Assembly (NCBI GenBank): GCA_003247135.1
Contig: QKAW01000033.1
Coordinates: 86,514-150,513, forward strand
Length of the DNA: 64,000 bases
Source: Spirochaetales bacterium
GTDB lineage: Bacteria > Spirochaetota > Spirochaetia > DSM-2461
Direction of reading: 5' to 3'
Each line of letters begins with the position of its first letter. The first letter of the stretch is position 1. Positions 1 through 9,023 of the stretch are shown one piece after another. A program made the position numbers and the translations under genes. The notes under the pieces are model-generated. The model had not been told where the DNA came from. It ran no database searches and worked only from the letters and a program-made list of their open reading frames with translations.

Positions 1-766
1 TTTTAATAGTTGGTATGGATAAATCTCTCCCGATTTTAAGTGGTATATTATAAAAATTTCCACGTCGTTGTATAAAATCCAGATCAAAACCAATAACATG
101 CCAACCAATTATAATATCCGGATCCAGATAATTTAAAATATAAATAAACTGGGTAATAAGTTCTTTCTCTTGCTGATAGTATTTAATATACTCATTTTTA
201 TATCCTGATGGAAATTCTTCAGATCTCATTATTACTATTTTTTCTTCAAAATCTTTAGATGTAAAATAGATTCCAATTGAGTAGATAGAGCCGTCCCTGC
301 CTGTCTCGATGTCCAGAGAGAATACTTTAAACTCAGGTTTATAATCAGAACTATGTACTACAGGGTTAATAAAATATAATGAACTTCTGTTTCTTGTGTA
401 ACTTCCATCTATGGATATCCCTCCGAAAATAAACCTTTCCATCAGGTATCTTTCTTCCGGGAGAATATCGCTCTCATAGCATCTGATTTTTAACTCTTTT
501 AATCTGTTTCTTGTATTTATAAGGTCAGAATAGTTCTCGAAATATAGTCCATCAACTTCAGTATTAAAAAAAGATTTTAAATTAAGGTTTTTTCTCTCAA
601 GGTATTTAGTTTCTGGTGGCAGTTCGGCATCTCTGTCAATAAAAAACAGAGGTGAGTTGTTATTAACTTCAATTTGAAAGGGCCCGGATTCTCCTATTCC
701 CCAAAAAACATAACCTGTTTTCCCATTTGAATTTTTTCTGTGCCTTGTTAGTATATAACCTAGTAT
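1..766 (-). CDS. polB: DNA polymerase II (family B), N-terminal part, truncated by window edge
   Basis: This reading frame runs off the left edge, so only about 255 N-terminal codons are visible; it is missing from the ORF track. The product is a family B DNA polymerase with a 3'-5' exonuclease domain, involved in translesion and repair synthesis. The start region GYILTRHR resembles the E. coli Pol II N-terminus. Exo I motif (SLDIETG) and Exo II region (IIIGWHVIGFDLDF) are readable. No ATG, GTG or TTG lies between the upstream in-frame stop and the homologous start. The best candidate is ATA at 766-764, six bases after an AAGGAG. It follows the HD-GYP gene by about 10 bases, so it is probably cotranscribed. 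Family assignment is firm; the start codon is inferred. Confidence 0.88.
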   Translation of the reverse strand, partial: MLGYILTRHRKNSNGKTGYVFWGIGESGPFQIEVNNNSPLFFIDRDAELPPETKYLERKNLNLKSFFNTEVDGLYFENYSDLINTRNRLKELKIRCYESDILPEERYLMERFIFGGISIDGSYTRNRSSLYFINPVVHSSDYKPEFKVFSLDIETGRDGSIYSIGIYFTSKDFEEKIVIMRSEEFPSGYKNEYIKYYQQEKELITQFIYILNYLDPDIIIGWHVIGFDLDFIQRRGNFYNIPLKIGRDLSIPTIK

Positions 767-772
767 CCCTGA

Positions 773-778
773 CTCCTT
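773..778 (-). promoter_or_regulatory. Ribosome binding site that decides the polB start
   Basis: AAGGAG on the minus strand overlaps the TAA stop of the HD-GYP gene and sits six bases before ATA 766-764. Its spacing argues for translational coupling and for the ATA start of polB. Confidence 0.55.
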
Positions 779-2387
779 ACAGAAGAGTCTCTTTGTCTAC
801 AAAGTCAATCTGATTTGGATCCAGGTACTTTGAGGCATAATGGAGATAAACCTCTTTTTCCACAAAAATTCTGAATAAATCAGGGTCTATATGATTCCTG
901 TTTCGCATGGAAGCCATAATTTTCATGGATTCACTCAGTTTTTTCCCCTTCTTGTACGGTCTATCCCGGGCTGTAAGTGCTTCAAAAATATCTGCTATAG
1001 CCATCATTCTTGCCTGAACAGACATCTGATCTTTTGTTAAACCCTTTGGATATCCCTTCCCATCCATTGTTTCATGATGGCCCCCGGCAATTTCCGGAAC
1101 ATTTTTAAGGTTTTTAGGGTATGGAAGCTCTTCAAGCATCTCTATACTAACAGATACATGGCTATTTATTATATCCCTCTCTTCTGTTGTAAGAGTCCCT
1201 CTTTTTATTGAAAGATTTTTAATTTCATCATCACTTAAAAGATTTTTAAGTTCACCATTTAATAGGATTTTTTTATTTCCAATACTCTGAACTCTACCAA
1301 CAGACTCTTCATTCATAGATTCACTACCAATATTGGTTATTTTTAGAAACGCTAAATCATCATTTAACTCTTCTACTGTTTTATTATATGTGTTTAAGTC
1401 AGATTCACTTCTTTCTGATTTTAAATATGTTAACTCCGCATCCCTTTTTAGAACTTCAAATTTATACTCAACCTGCTCTATTCTGTCGTAAATTGTTTCA
1501 AGCTTAGTAGCTTTATCTACAACATATTCAGGGATTGTTACCTTTCCAGCATCATGAAGCCATGATGCAATATGAAGCTCATAAAGTTCTTCAGGGGTAA
1601 GGTGTACATCTTTGTAAATCCCCGAATCAGTACTGTTTACAGCATCTGCAATAGCCATTGTAATAATAGGGACTCTTTGACAATGCCCCCCGGTATATGG
1701 GGACTTCTTATCAATTGCTCCCGCAATAACCTTGATAAATGATTCGAAAAGAATTTTTAAATCCCTTACAAGATTTTTATTTGTCAGCGTAATAGCAGCC
1801 TGGCTCGCCAGTGCTGATACTATACTTTCTGCATGCTTATCGAAGGGGATTATATTTTTATTATCTATACACCGGGCATTTAGAAGTTGAAGAACACCAA
1901 TAATCTCATCTTCATGATTAATAAGTGGTAGGGTTAAAAAAGATTTGGATCTGTATCCAGTAGTTTTGTCAAAACCTCTTGTACCGCTAAAATCAAAACC
2001 TTCAGCCTCATAGGCATCCGGGATATTAATTGTTTCTCCTGTTATTGCAACATAGGGTGCAATCTGGTTCAGATTCGGTTCACCACTCTCATTATACAGT
2101 TTTAAATTTGGGAAAGTTACTTTATGATCAGATGTTCCACCCATAAAAATATTTAATGAATCAGTCATAACTATTTCAAAACGTATCTCATTATCATTCT
2201 CTTTCATGTAAAGAGTTCCGCCATCAGCATTCGTTAAATTCTTTGCTTCCCTTAAAATCATTTCAAGCAACTTGTTTCTGTCTTTCTCTTTAGAAAGTGC
2301 AACACTAATATTTGTTAATTGTCTAATATCATTTTCAAGGGTTTTTATTTGAGATAGCTGGGTTTCTGATAACTGCTGATTCACCAT
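777..2387 (-). CDS. GAF domain / HD-GYP cyclic-di-GMP phosphodiesterase
   Basis: A cytoplasmic 536-aa protein. An N-terminal GAF sensor spans roughly residues 30-200 (GGTLYMKE; LTLPLINHEDEIIGVLQLLNA region) and an HD-GYP domain roughly residues 215-515. The HD metal motif (LHDAGK) and the HHETMDGKGYP signature are both intact, so it should hydrolyse c-di-GMP. A charged insert of about 100 residues separates the HDxGK part from the GYP part. The start is ATG-GTG with no clear Shine-Dalgarno site. It lies upstream of polB on the same strand, close to a divergent kinase/GGDEF operon, so a synthesis enzyme and a degradation enzyme for the same messenger sit side by side. Ligand of the GAF domain is unknown. 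Confidence 0.9.
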   Translation of the reverse strand: MVNQQLSETQLSQIKTLENDIRQLTNISVALSKEKDRNKLLEMILREAKNLTNADGGTLYMKENDNEIRFEIVMTDSLNIFMGGTSDHKVTFPNLKLYNESGEPNLNQIAPYVAITGETINIPDAYEAEGFDFSGTRGFDKTTGYRSKSFLTLPLINHEDEIIGVLQLLNARCIDNKNIIPFDKHAESIVSALASQAAITLTNKNLVRDLKILFESFIKVIAGAIDKKSPYTGGHCQRVPIITMAIADAVNSTDSGIYKDVHLTPEELYELHIASWLHDAGKVTIPEYVVDKATKLETIYDRIEQVEYKFEVLKRDAELTYLKSERSESDLNTYNKTVEELNDDLAFLKITNIGSESMNEESVGRVQSIGNKKILLNGELKNLLSDDEIKNLSIKRGTLTTEERDIINSHVSVSIEMLEELPYPKNLKNVPEIAGGHHETMDGKGYPKGLTKDQMSVQARMMAIADIFEALTARDRPYKKGKKLSESMKIMASMRNRNHIDPDLFRIFVEKEVYLHYASKYLDPNQIDFVDKETLL

Positions 2388-2430
2388 ATATAAATATTAG
2401 GTTTTTAATAGATCTAGGTCAACAATTAAA

Positions 2431-2457
2431 ATGATAAAAGCTACCATAAAGGTAGCT
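2431..2457 (-). terminator. Intrinsic terminator after the 38-aa ORF
   Basis: Read on the minus strand, AGCTACC-TTTAT-GGTAGCT forms a 7-bp stem followed by TTTATCATTTT. It begins a few bases after the stop of the small ORF at 2461, which supports that ORF being a real transcript end. Confidence 0.7.
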
Positions 2458-2460
2458 AGT

Positions 2461-2577
2461 TTACTCATTTTCAGCCATATTTTTTCTGGCCGCTTTTAAA
2501 ACCTTTTGTACAATAATATTTATTTGAGGTTTAAATACAAATCCAACAACAATACCTACAATAATTCCAAAAAACAT
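2461..2577 (-). CDS. Small single-span membrane protein, 38 aa, unrecognised
   Basis: Too short for the ORF track. The frame encodes 38 residues starting MFFGIIVGIVVGF, a Gly/Val/Ile-rich transmembrane helix, followed by a basic amphipathic stretch (QKVLKAARKN) and an acidic end. A perfect AGGAGG lies six bases before the ATG, and a terminator hairpin follows the stop immediately. This is a complete minigene: ribosome site, ORF and terminator. I do not recognise the family. The organisation resembles small membrane peptides or toxin-like peptides, but nothing in the sequence shows the function. The strong ribosome site and terminator make coding more likely than chance. Confidence 0.6.
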   Translation of the reverse strand: MFFGIIVGIVVGFVFKPQINIIVQKVLKAARKNMAENE

Positions 2578-2676
2578 ATCAAGCCTCCTATTTGCTCTTT
2601 ACTACTTATTAGCAATAAGTGTGCCAATTGAAACTTATGGTTAGAATGCTTATAAAAGAGAGGAAAGTGGTTTTTT

Positions 2677-2702
2677 CCCCATGGGGATGGTAAATTTTAC
2701 CA
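2677..2702. promoter_or_regulatory. Two adjacent palindromes upstream of the hybrid kinase operon
   Basis: CCCCATGGGG (2677-2686) is followed directly by TGGTAAA-T-TTTACCA (2688-2702), a perfect 7-bp inverted repeat around one central base. Both lie just upstream of the kinase start. The second has the shape of a dimeric regulator operator. The remainder of 2578-2676 holds the small-ORF ribosome site and nothing else I can identify. Confidence 0.4.
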
Positions 2703-2750
2703 ATATTAAAAAGATTGTGTAGTAAAGCAAATACCAATATAATAACAGAT

Positions 2751-5700
2751 ATGATAAAAACAAAGATAAGGACTCAATTTTTACGACTATTTTTAATTAT
2801 AGGTTTAATTCCTCTTATATTAATAAGTTTTCTTATTTACTTCCAGTCAAGTAATAATCTTCTTAATATGTCATTTGGAAATATGGAATCAATTCAGGCA
2901 ATAAGAAGCAGCGATCTGGAAGGTGAGATAAAGCATCGGTTTGCAGAGTTTGAATCTTTATCAGCAGGGGAGATAGTTAAAGAGTTAACTCTGGCAATTC
3001 AGGAAAATACTCTAGATTCCCGTTTAAAAAAACTTGATTCCTATTTTGGTTCATTTATTCAGACAAACAGCTTTTATAATATAATGTATTTGTCTTCATA
3101 TAATAGTGAAATATTGTACAGTTTTAAAGAAGAAAAGGGCTATTACGGAGATTCAGGTTTAGCCCGGGCCTGGGATAAGGCAATGAGTTCTGAAACGACT
3201 ATAATAGAGGACTTTTCAGAGTATAAACCTTCAGGAAGTATTCAGGCCGCATTTTTGGCTAAAAAAATAAGGGATACCGATGGTAGACCGGTAGGTGTTT
3301 TAATTCTTCAGTTAACTGATCTGTTTGTGGAAAGTATTTTAAAGTCTCGAACAGGTATGGGACAAACCGGAGAATCCTATCTAATAACCTATAACATAAA
3401 GAGTAATAGCTATGAATTCAGAAGTAATCTCCTCTCTATGAAGAACGGAGAGTATAAAATAGGTTATAGTTGGAAGGGAGAACCGCTATCCTACTGGAGT
3501 GATGCTGTTAACAGTGGAGTTTATGGGGGGAAAGGGATATATAGAGACAGTGAAAACCAGAAGGTTCTTGTTGTTTTTAATAAAATTGACATGCCTCTTC
3601 TAAACTGGTATCTAATTTCAAAAATTGATAAATCCGAAGTAGTAAGCTCTCTTAACACTCTGGTTTTTAACAGTATATTTTTACTCCTTTTTATACTTAT
3701 TGTAATTTCTGTTTTGTCTATCTCATTCTCTAAAAAGATGACTGAACCTATAATTAAAGGGGCTAATTTTGCAGAGAGTATAGCCAATGGTGAATTTGAT
3801 CAGAAACTTGACATTCACAGAACTGATGAATTGGGTGTTTTAGCAAAATCCTTAAAAGATATGGGCCGGAAACTTAAAGAACAGTCATGGATACGTAGTG
3901 GAAAAGAGGGGCTGGATGATGTTGTCAGAGGTGAGCATGATGTAACTGAACTAGGACGTAAATCAATATCCTTTATTGCAAAACATTTAGATGCCCAAAT
4001 TGGACTGTTTTATGTTTTAAAGGGTGATGAATTTTTACACTTAACTTCATCCTACGCTTTTTCAGACAGAAAAGGAAATTTCAATAAAGTAGCTATAGGG
4101 GAAGGACTGGTTGGACAGGCTGCACTAGAGAAGAATGAGATTGTATATACCCATGTTCCAACAGACTCTCCGGAATTTAACTATGGAGTCTCTTCTGTTC
4201 TGCCTACATGCTATATTGCGACTCCACTAATATTTGAAGATGAACTGTTAGGTGTAATTTTAATAGGTATTTCTGTTCCTGTAACAAAATTACAGAGGGC
4301 ATTTATAACAAGTGTTAAGGATAATATTGCAATTTTAATGAACAGCGCAAGATCCAGTACTGTTATTCAGTCCCTTTTGGAAGATGCACAGAATAAACAG
4401 GAAGAGTTAAGAGTAACAAATGAAGAACTGGAACAGCAGACAATCGCCCTAAAGGATTCAGAGAAGGATCTACAGGCTCAACAGGAAGAGTTGAGGGTAA
4501 CTAACGAGGAGTTGGAAGAGAGAACTGAAGCTCTGGAAAAACAACGAATTATAATGAAAGATAAAAACAGGGAACTTGAAGTTATTAGAAAAGACTTGGA
4601 ACTAAAAGCAGAAGACCTGGAAAAAGCAAGTAAGTATAAGTCGGAATTTCTTGCTAATATGTCCCACGAGTTAAGAACTCCTCTAAATAGTATACTTATT
4701 TTATCCCAGTTAATTAGTAATAATAAAAAAGGGAATCTTGATGAGAAACAGGTAAAATCTGCAAATGCAATCTACTCCTCTGGAGAGGATTTACTAAGAT
4801 TAATAAATGAAATACTGGATCTAAGTAAAGTTGAAGCAGGAAAAATTGAGATCGCACCAGAAGTTGTAACCATAGATTCAATAATTGAAGATCTGGATCG
4901 GGTATACAGACCATCGGCAGAGCAGAAAGGAATAGATCTTGAATTTATAAAGAACTCTTCAGTACCTCTTAGTATTATAACAGACCCACACCGTTTACAA
5001 CAGGTTCTCAAAAACCTTCTAACTAATGCCTTTAAATTTACAGAAAAGGGTGGAAAAATTACTTTCTCGGTAAAATCTGATAGTAACAGCATAAAATTTT
5101 CCATTAAAGATACAGGGATAGGGATTCCAAAGGATAAGCAAAATGCAATTTTTGAAGCATTTCAGCAGGCTGACGGAAGTACCAGTAGAAAATATGGTGG
5201 TACCGGACTAGGTCTCTCAATATCCAGAGAGTTAATGAAGCTGCTTGATGGACATATAAAGCTGGAAAGTGAAGAGGGTAAGGGTAGTACATTTACTGTT
5301 ACTCTAAACTTAAAAGAGGGTTCAACATTCTCTGTAAAGAAAAACCAGGAGAGTGATGAGCTCCCGGAAGTTAATAAAGTTGGGGAAATTCATGTAAAAG
5401 ATGACAGGGAGAGTGTTGAAACAGGAAGTAATACTCTACTTATTATTGAAGATGATGTAAATTTTGCAGCAATTTTAAAGGAGCAGGCCCACGAAAGAGG
5501 CTTTAAAGTCCTTATTGCTGAGGATGGAGAGACTGGACTACATTTTGCAGACTATTACAAACCTTCAGGAATAATCCTGGATATTGGACTCCCAGGTATA
5601 GATGGGTGGGCTGTAATGAACAGAATAAAAAATGATCCTGAACTCAGACATATTCCGGTTCATTTTATGTCAGGAAAAGATGAGAGTCTGGAAGCCATGA

Positions 5701-6599
5701 AAATGGGTGCAATTGGATATATGCTTAAGCCTGTTACTCTTGATGGAATAAAAGATGCTTTTGAGAAAATCGAACATAGTATAGCAGATGGGCTGAATAA
5801 ACTTTTAATTATAGAGGATGATCAGATTCAACGGGAGAGCATCGAAGAGCTTATTTCTGGAAATGACGTGGAAGTTACCGGGGTTAGAACAGGAAAAGAA
5901 GCATACAATCTAATGATAAGCAAGAAATTCGACTGTATAATTCTTGATCTTGGCCTAGAGGATATGTCGGGTTACGATCTTCTTGACAAGATAAAAAATA
6001 ATGAAAATATTGCTTCAACACCTATAATTATCTATACAGGGCGAGATCTGACATCGGAACAGGAGATCAGACTAAATAAGTATGCAGAAAGTATAATAAT
6101 TAAAGGAGCTAAATCTCCTGAAAGATTACTGGAGGAGTCCTCTCTTTTTCTACACAGAATAAATTCCAATTTATCAGGATTACAAAAAGAGACTTTAGAA
6201 AAGATTAATAGAAGGGAAGATGTACTACCGGGTAAGAATATTCTGGTAGTAGACGACGATATGAGAAATATTTTTGCTCTTTCAAATATATTGGAAGAGA
6301 AGGATATGAATGTAATAATTGCCCGGGATGGACAGGAAAGTGTTTCAATTGTTAGAAATACACCGGATATAGACCTTATTCTAATGGATATTATGATGCC
6401 AAAAATGGATGGCTACGAGGCTATGAAGGAGATAAGAAAAGTTGCCAGCAAGGATTCATTGCCAATAATTGCATTAACAGCAAATGCAATGAAGGGTGAC
6501 AGAAATAAGTGTATTGATGCCGGTGCAAATGACTATCTTGCAAAACCCGTTGATAATAATAAACTTATATCTATGCTTCGAGTCTGGTTGTATAAATGA
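2751..6599 (+). CDS. Membrane hybrid histidine kinase: Cache-like / HAMP / GAF / HisKA / HATPase / three REC domains
   Basis: A sensor kinase of about 1282 aa. A transmembrane helix near residue 15, a roughly 270-aa periplasmic Cache-like region and a second helix near residue 315 lead into HAMP, then a GAF domain. A Glu/Gln-rich coiled coil carries the motif QEELRVTNEELE twice. HisKA follows with the phospho-acceptor in MSHELRTPLNS (His639), then HATPase_c (GTGLGLSIS). Three receiver domains start near residues 896, 1016 and 1164, each with acidic pocket and Asp (LDIGLPG, LDLGLED, MDIMMPKMDG). The ORF track starts at TTG 2715; I prefer ATG 2751, which begins just before the basic N-terminus and helix, though neither start has a good ribosome site. 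It overlaps cheR by 4 bases. The sensed ligand is unknown. Confidence 0.9.
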   Translation: MIKTKIRTQFLRLFLIIGLIPLILISFLIYFQSSNNLLNMSFGNMESIQAIRSSDLEGEIKHRFAEFESLSAGEIVKELTLAIQENTLDSRLKKLDSYFGSFIQTNSFYNIMYLSSYNSEILYSFKEEKGYYGDSGLARAWDKAMSSETTIIEDFSEYKPSGSIQAAFLAKKIRDTDGRPVGVLILQLTDLFVESILKSRTGMGQTGESYLITYNIKSNSYEFRSNLLSMKNGEYKIGYSWKGEPLSYWSDAVNSGVYGGKGIYRDSENQKVLVVFNKIDMPLLNWYLISKIDKSEVVSSLNTLVFNSIFLLLFILIVISVLSISFSKKMTEPIIKGANFAESIANGEFDQKLDIHRTDELGVLAKSLKDMGRKLKEQSWIRSGKEGLDDVVRGEHDVTELGRKSISFIAKHLDAQIGLFYVLKGDEFLHLTSSYAFSDRKGNFNKVAIGEGLVGQAALEKNEIVYTHVPTDSPEFNYGVSSVLPTCYIATPLIFEDELLGVILIGISVPVTKLQRAFITSVKDNIAILMNSARSSTVIQSLLEDAQNKQEELRVTNEELEQQTIALKDSEKDLQAQQEELRVTNEELEERTEALEKQRIIMKDKNRELEVIRKDLELKAEDLEKASKYKSEFLANMSHELRTPLNSILILSQLISNNKKGNLDEKQVKSANAIYSSGEDLLRLINEILDLSKVEAGKIEIAPEVVTIDSIIEDLDRVYRPSAEQKGIDLEFIKNSSVPLSIITDPHRLQQVLKNLLTNAFKFTEKGGKITFSVKSDSNSIKFSIKDTGIGIPKDKQNAIFEAFQQADGSTSRKYGGTGLGLSISRELMKLLDGHIKLESEEGKGSTFTVTLNLKEGSTFSVKKNQESDELPEVNKVGEIHVKDDRESVETGSNTLLIIEDDVNFAAILKEQAHERGFKVLIAEDGETGLHFADYYKPSGIILDIGLPGIDGWAVMNRIKNDPELRHIPVHFMSGKDESLEAMKMGAIGYMLKPVTLDGIKDAFEKIEHSIADGLNKLLIIEDDQIQRESIEELISGNDVEVTGVRTGKEAYNLMISKKFDCIILDLGLEDMSGYDLLDKIKNNENIASTPIIIYTGRDLTSEQEIRLNKYAESIIIKGAKSPERLLEESSLFLHRINSNLSGLQKETLEKINRREDVLPGKNILVVDDDMRNIFALSNILEEKDMNVIIARDGQESVSIVRNTPDIDLILMDIMMPKMDGYEAMKEIRKVASKDSLPIIALTANAMKGDRNKCIDAGANDYLAKPVDNNKLISMLRVWLYK

Positions 6600-7441
6600 A
6601 AAGTGATAAAGAGTTAATTGAGAATGAAGACCTGGAAATAGATCTAGTTTTAGAAGCTTTATTAAGAAAGAGTGACTACGATTACACAAACTACTCAAAA
6701 TCACATATTAAACGTAGGTTAAATCACCGTTTAACAGTTAGTGGAATGGAAAAATTTTCGGATATGATTCCTGAAATAATTTATAATCCGGAATTTTTAT
6801 CTAAACTGCTGGCAGACCTTTCCATAAACGTTACAGAGATGTTTAGGGATCCAGGCTTTTTTAAGATTCTAAGATCTACAGTTTTTCCCTATGTTAAGAC
6901 ATACCCCTTTATTAAGATTTGGCATGCGGGATGCAGCTCCGGTCAGGAAGTTTACTCCATGGCAATTCTCCTAACTGAGGAAAAGATGTATGAAAAGTCT
7001 CAAATATATGCCACAGATTTTAATAACGAGATATTAAATTCCGCTAAAGAGGGTGTATACCCTTTAGATTATATGAAGAAATATACTACGAACTACCAGC
7101 TTGTAGGTTGTTCTAACTCCTTCGCTGATTACTATATTACAGATAACTCTTCAGCTCTAATCTCTCCGGTTTTAAAAAAGAATATACTATTTTCTTTTCA
7201 CAACCTTGTAACAGATGGAGTTTTTGGGGAAATGCATATTATAATGTGCAGGAATGTTTTAATATATTTCGATAAAGAGCTCCAGAACAGGGTATTGAAA
7301 CTATTTTATGATAGCCTTATCCCTGGAGGTTTTTTATGTCTTGGCTCAAAAGAGTCAATTAAATTTTCAGAAGTAGAGAATTATTTTGAAGTAATCTCTT
7401 TAAATGAGAAAATTTTCAGGAAGAGAATTAATGTAACATGA
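6596..7441 (+). CDS. cheR: CheR-type protein-glutamate O-methyltransferase
   Basis: A cytoplasmic, SAM-dependent methyltransferase of 281 aa, close to normal CheR length. It shows the CheR N-terminal helical domain, NVTEMFRDP, the SAM-binding motif WHAGCSSGQEVYS, YATDF and MCRNVLIYF. Its ATG overlaps the kinase stop and its end overlaps cheB, so the three are translationally coupled. No methyl-accepting chemotaxis protein is in the window, so the substrate is open. The Glu/Gln-rich coiled coil of the upstream kinase is a plausible target, but that is inference. Confidence 0.9.
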   Translation: MKSDKELIENEDLEIDLVLEALLRKSDYDYTNYSKSHIKRRLNHRLTVSGMEKFSDMIPEIIYNPEFLSKLLADLSINVTEMFRDPGFFKILRSTVFPYVKTYPFIKIWHAGCSSGQEVYSMAILLTEEKMYEKSQIYATDFNNEILNSAKEGVYPLDYMKKYTTNYQLVGCSNSFADYYITDNSSALISPVLKKNILFSFHNLVTDGVFGEMHIIMCRNVLIYFDKELQNRVLKLFYDSLIPGGFLCLGSKESIKFSEVENYFEVISLNEKIFRKRINVT

Positions 7442-8007
7442 GTAAGTATGACGTTGTATTAATTGGTGCATCTGCAGGTGGGTTAACGGTTCTGGAGTAT
7501 ATATTAGGGAATTTATCCCCAGAAATTTCAACTCCAATAATAATTGTTCAACATTTAAGTCCTGATAGCGGAAGTTCAATAACCGAATTATTAAGAAAAT
7601 TTTCAGTAATTCAGCTAACTGAACCGATAGATAAAGAGAGTATTTTAAACAATCATGTATATATAGCACCTGCGGACTATCATATATTAATTGAGAAAGA
7701 CAGGTCATTTGCTCTGAATCAGGGGCCAAAAGAGAATTATTGCAGGCCGGCTATTGATATTCTTTTTGAAACAGCTGCCGAGGTCTTTTTTGAGAAAACA
7801 ATTGGTGTTATATTAACAGGGGCAAACAAGGATGGAACAAGAGGGTGTGTAGCAGTAAAAAAGTTTTCCGGACTTGTTGTAGTGCAGGATCCTAAAGAGG
7901 CGTTAATTCCTGTAATGCCATCAGCTGTTATAGATGCAGGGTGTGCCGATTATGTTCTCTCAGCCAAAGAGATCGTACAGTTACTCAATAAAGTTCTCAA
8001 GGAGTGA
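7438..8007 (+). CDS. CheB-type protein-glutamate methylesterase, catalytic domain only
   Basis: A 189-aa protein that matches only the CheB methylesterase domain; the usual N-terminal receiver domain is absent. The catalytic triad is readable: Ser in IGASAGG, His in VQHLSPDSGSS, Asp in GVILTGANKDGTRG. It overlaps cheR by 4 bases and the next response regulator follows immediately. Without its own receiver it may be controlled through the adjacent kinase or be constitutively active. It would remove methyl groups placed by the adjacent CheR, or deamidate Gln residues. Confidence 0.88.
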   Translation: MSKYDVVLIGASAGGLTVLEYILGNLSPEISTPIIIVQHLSPDSGSSITELLRKFSVIQLTEPIDKESILNNHVYIAPADYHILIEKDRSFALNQGPKENYCRPAIDILFETAAEVFFEKTIGVILTGANKDGTRGCVAVKKFSGLVVVQDPKEALIPVMPSAVIDAGCADYVLSAKEIVQLLNKVLKE

Positions 8008-8009
8008 TT

Positions 8010-9023
8010 ATGTCCAAAATGAATATTCTGGTAGTTGATGACAGAGAAGAAAATCTGTTTTCCATGAAACAGTTATTAGAAAACGAAGAGCTTGACATTA
8101 ATGTTTATACCGCAGATTCAGGTTTAAAAGCATTAGAGCAGACTCTTAGTCACGATTTTCTACTAATTTTAATGGATGTTCAGATGCCGGAAATGAATGG
8201 ATATGAAACAGCTGAACTACTACGAGGAAGCAAAAAAACAAAATACATTCCAATAATATTTGTAACTGCCAACAGCAGAGAAGAGAATAACATCTTTCAG
8301 GGGTACGAGAGCGGAGCTGTTGATTACCTTTTTAAACCAATAAACCCAATGGTACTACTTAGCAAAATAAGGGTTTTTGTTGAGTTAGGAATGCAGAAAA
8401 TAGTTCTTGAAGAGAAGACTAAAGAACTGGATATAAAGATAAAAGAGCTGGAATCTTTAAAAAGTGAACTTGAAATAAAAAACAGAACCCTGGAACAGCT
8501 TACCATGGAGGATGGTTTAACAGCTTTAGGAAACAGAAGATGTTTTGACTTAACATTAATCACTGAGTGGCAGAGGGGATTACGTTTTAAACAACCTCTC
8601 TCTTTAATAATGATAGATATTGATCATTTTAAACTTTATAACGACACTTACGGCCACCAGGAAGGAGATATATGCCTTAAAAGGGTTGCAAGTTCTCTAA
8701 AAGCTACCTTAAAAAGACAGTGCGATATTGTTGCCAGGTATGGGGGGGAGGAGTTTATTGCGATACTTCCAGACACTGATTCCAATGGGGCTAAGCATGT
8801 AGCTGAGAGAATGTTAACAGCAATAGCTCGGCTTGAAATATCCCATAGTTCATCTTTAACTGAGAAAATTGTTACAGTTAGTCTGGGTGTTGCTACAATT
8901 GTTCCGGACTCAAACTCAATCCCGGAATTTCTGGTTAAAGCAGTGGATCAAGCTCTATACAAAGCCAAGGATGAGGGAAGAAACAGAGTAATAGTTGCTG
9001 ATTCAGTATCTATTTTAAGCTGA
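8010..9023 (+). CDS. Response regulator with GGDEF (diguanylate cyclase) output
   Basis: A REC domain (NILVVDDREEN; phospho-Asp in MDVQMPEMNG; Lys in FKPI) is joined by a coiled linker to a GGDEF domain (DGLTALGNRR, YGGEEF). The catalytic GGEEF is intact. An inhibitory RxxD site (RQCD) lies five residues upstream, so product inhibition by c-di-GMP is expected. The track starts at GTG 8004, but AAGGAG at 7999-8004 points to ATG 8010, giving about 337 aa. It is the output of the kinase-cheR-cheB operon and ends tail-to-tail with the metal permease, overlapping it by 9 bases. Confidence 0.92.
   Translation: MSKMNILVVDDREENLFSMKQLLENEELDINVYTADSGLKALEQTLSHDFLLILMDVQMPEMNGYETAELLRGSKKTKYIPIIFVTANSREENNIFQGYESGAVDYLFKPINPMVLLSKIRVFVELGMQKIVLEEKTKELDIKIKELESLKSELEIKNRTLEQLTMEDGLTALGNRRCFDLTLITEWQRGLRFKQPLSLIMIDIDHFKLYNDTYGHQEGDICLKRVASSLKATLKRQCDIVARYGGEEFIAILPDTDSNGAKHVAERMLTAIARLEISHSSSLTEKIVTVSLGVATIVPDSNSIPEFLVKAVDQALYKAKDEGRNRVIVADSVSILS

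Noticed and set aside
4772-5104. 110-aa minus-strand ORF within the hybrid kinase
   Set aside because: Antisense to the HisKA/HATPase region; its length is explained by codon bias of the real gene.
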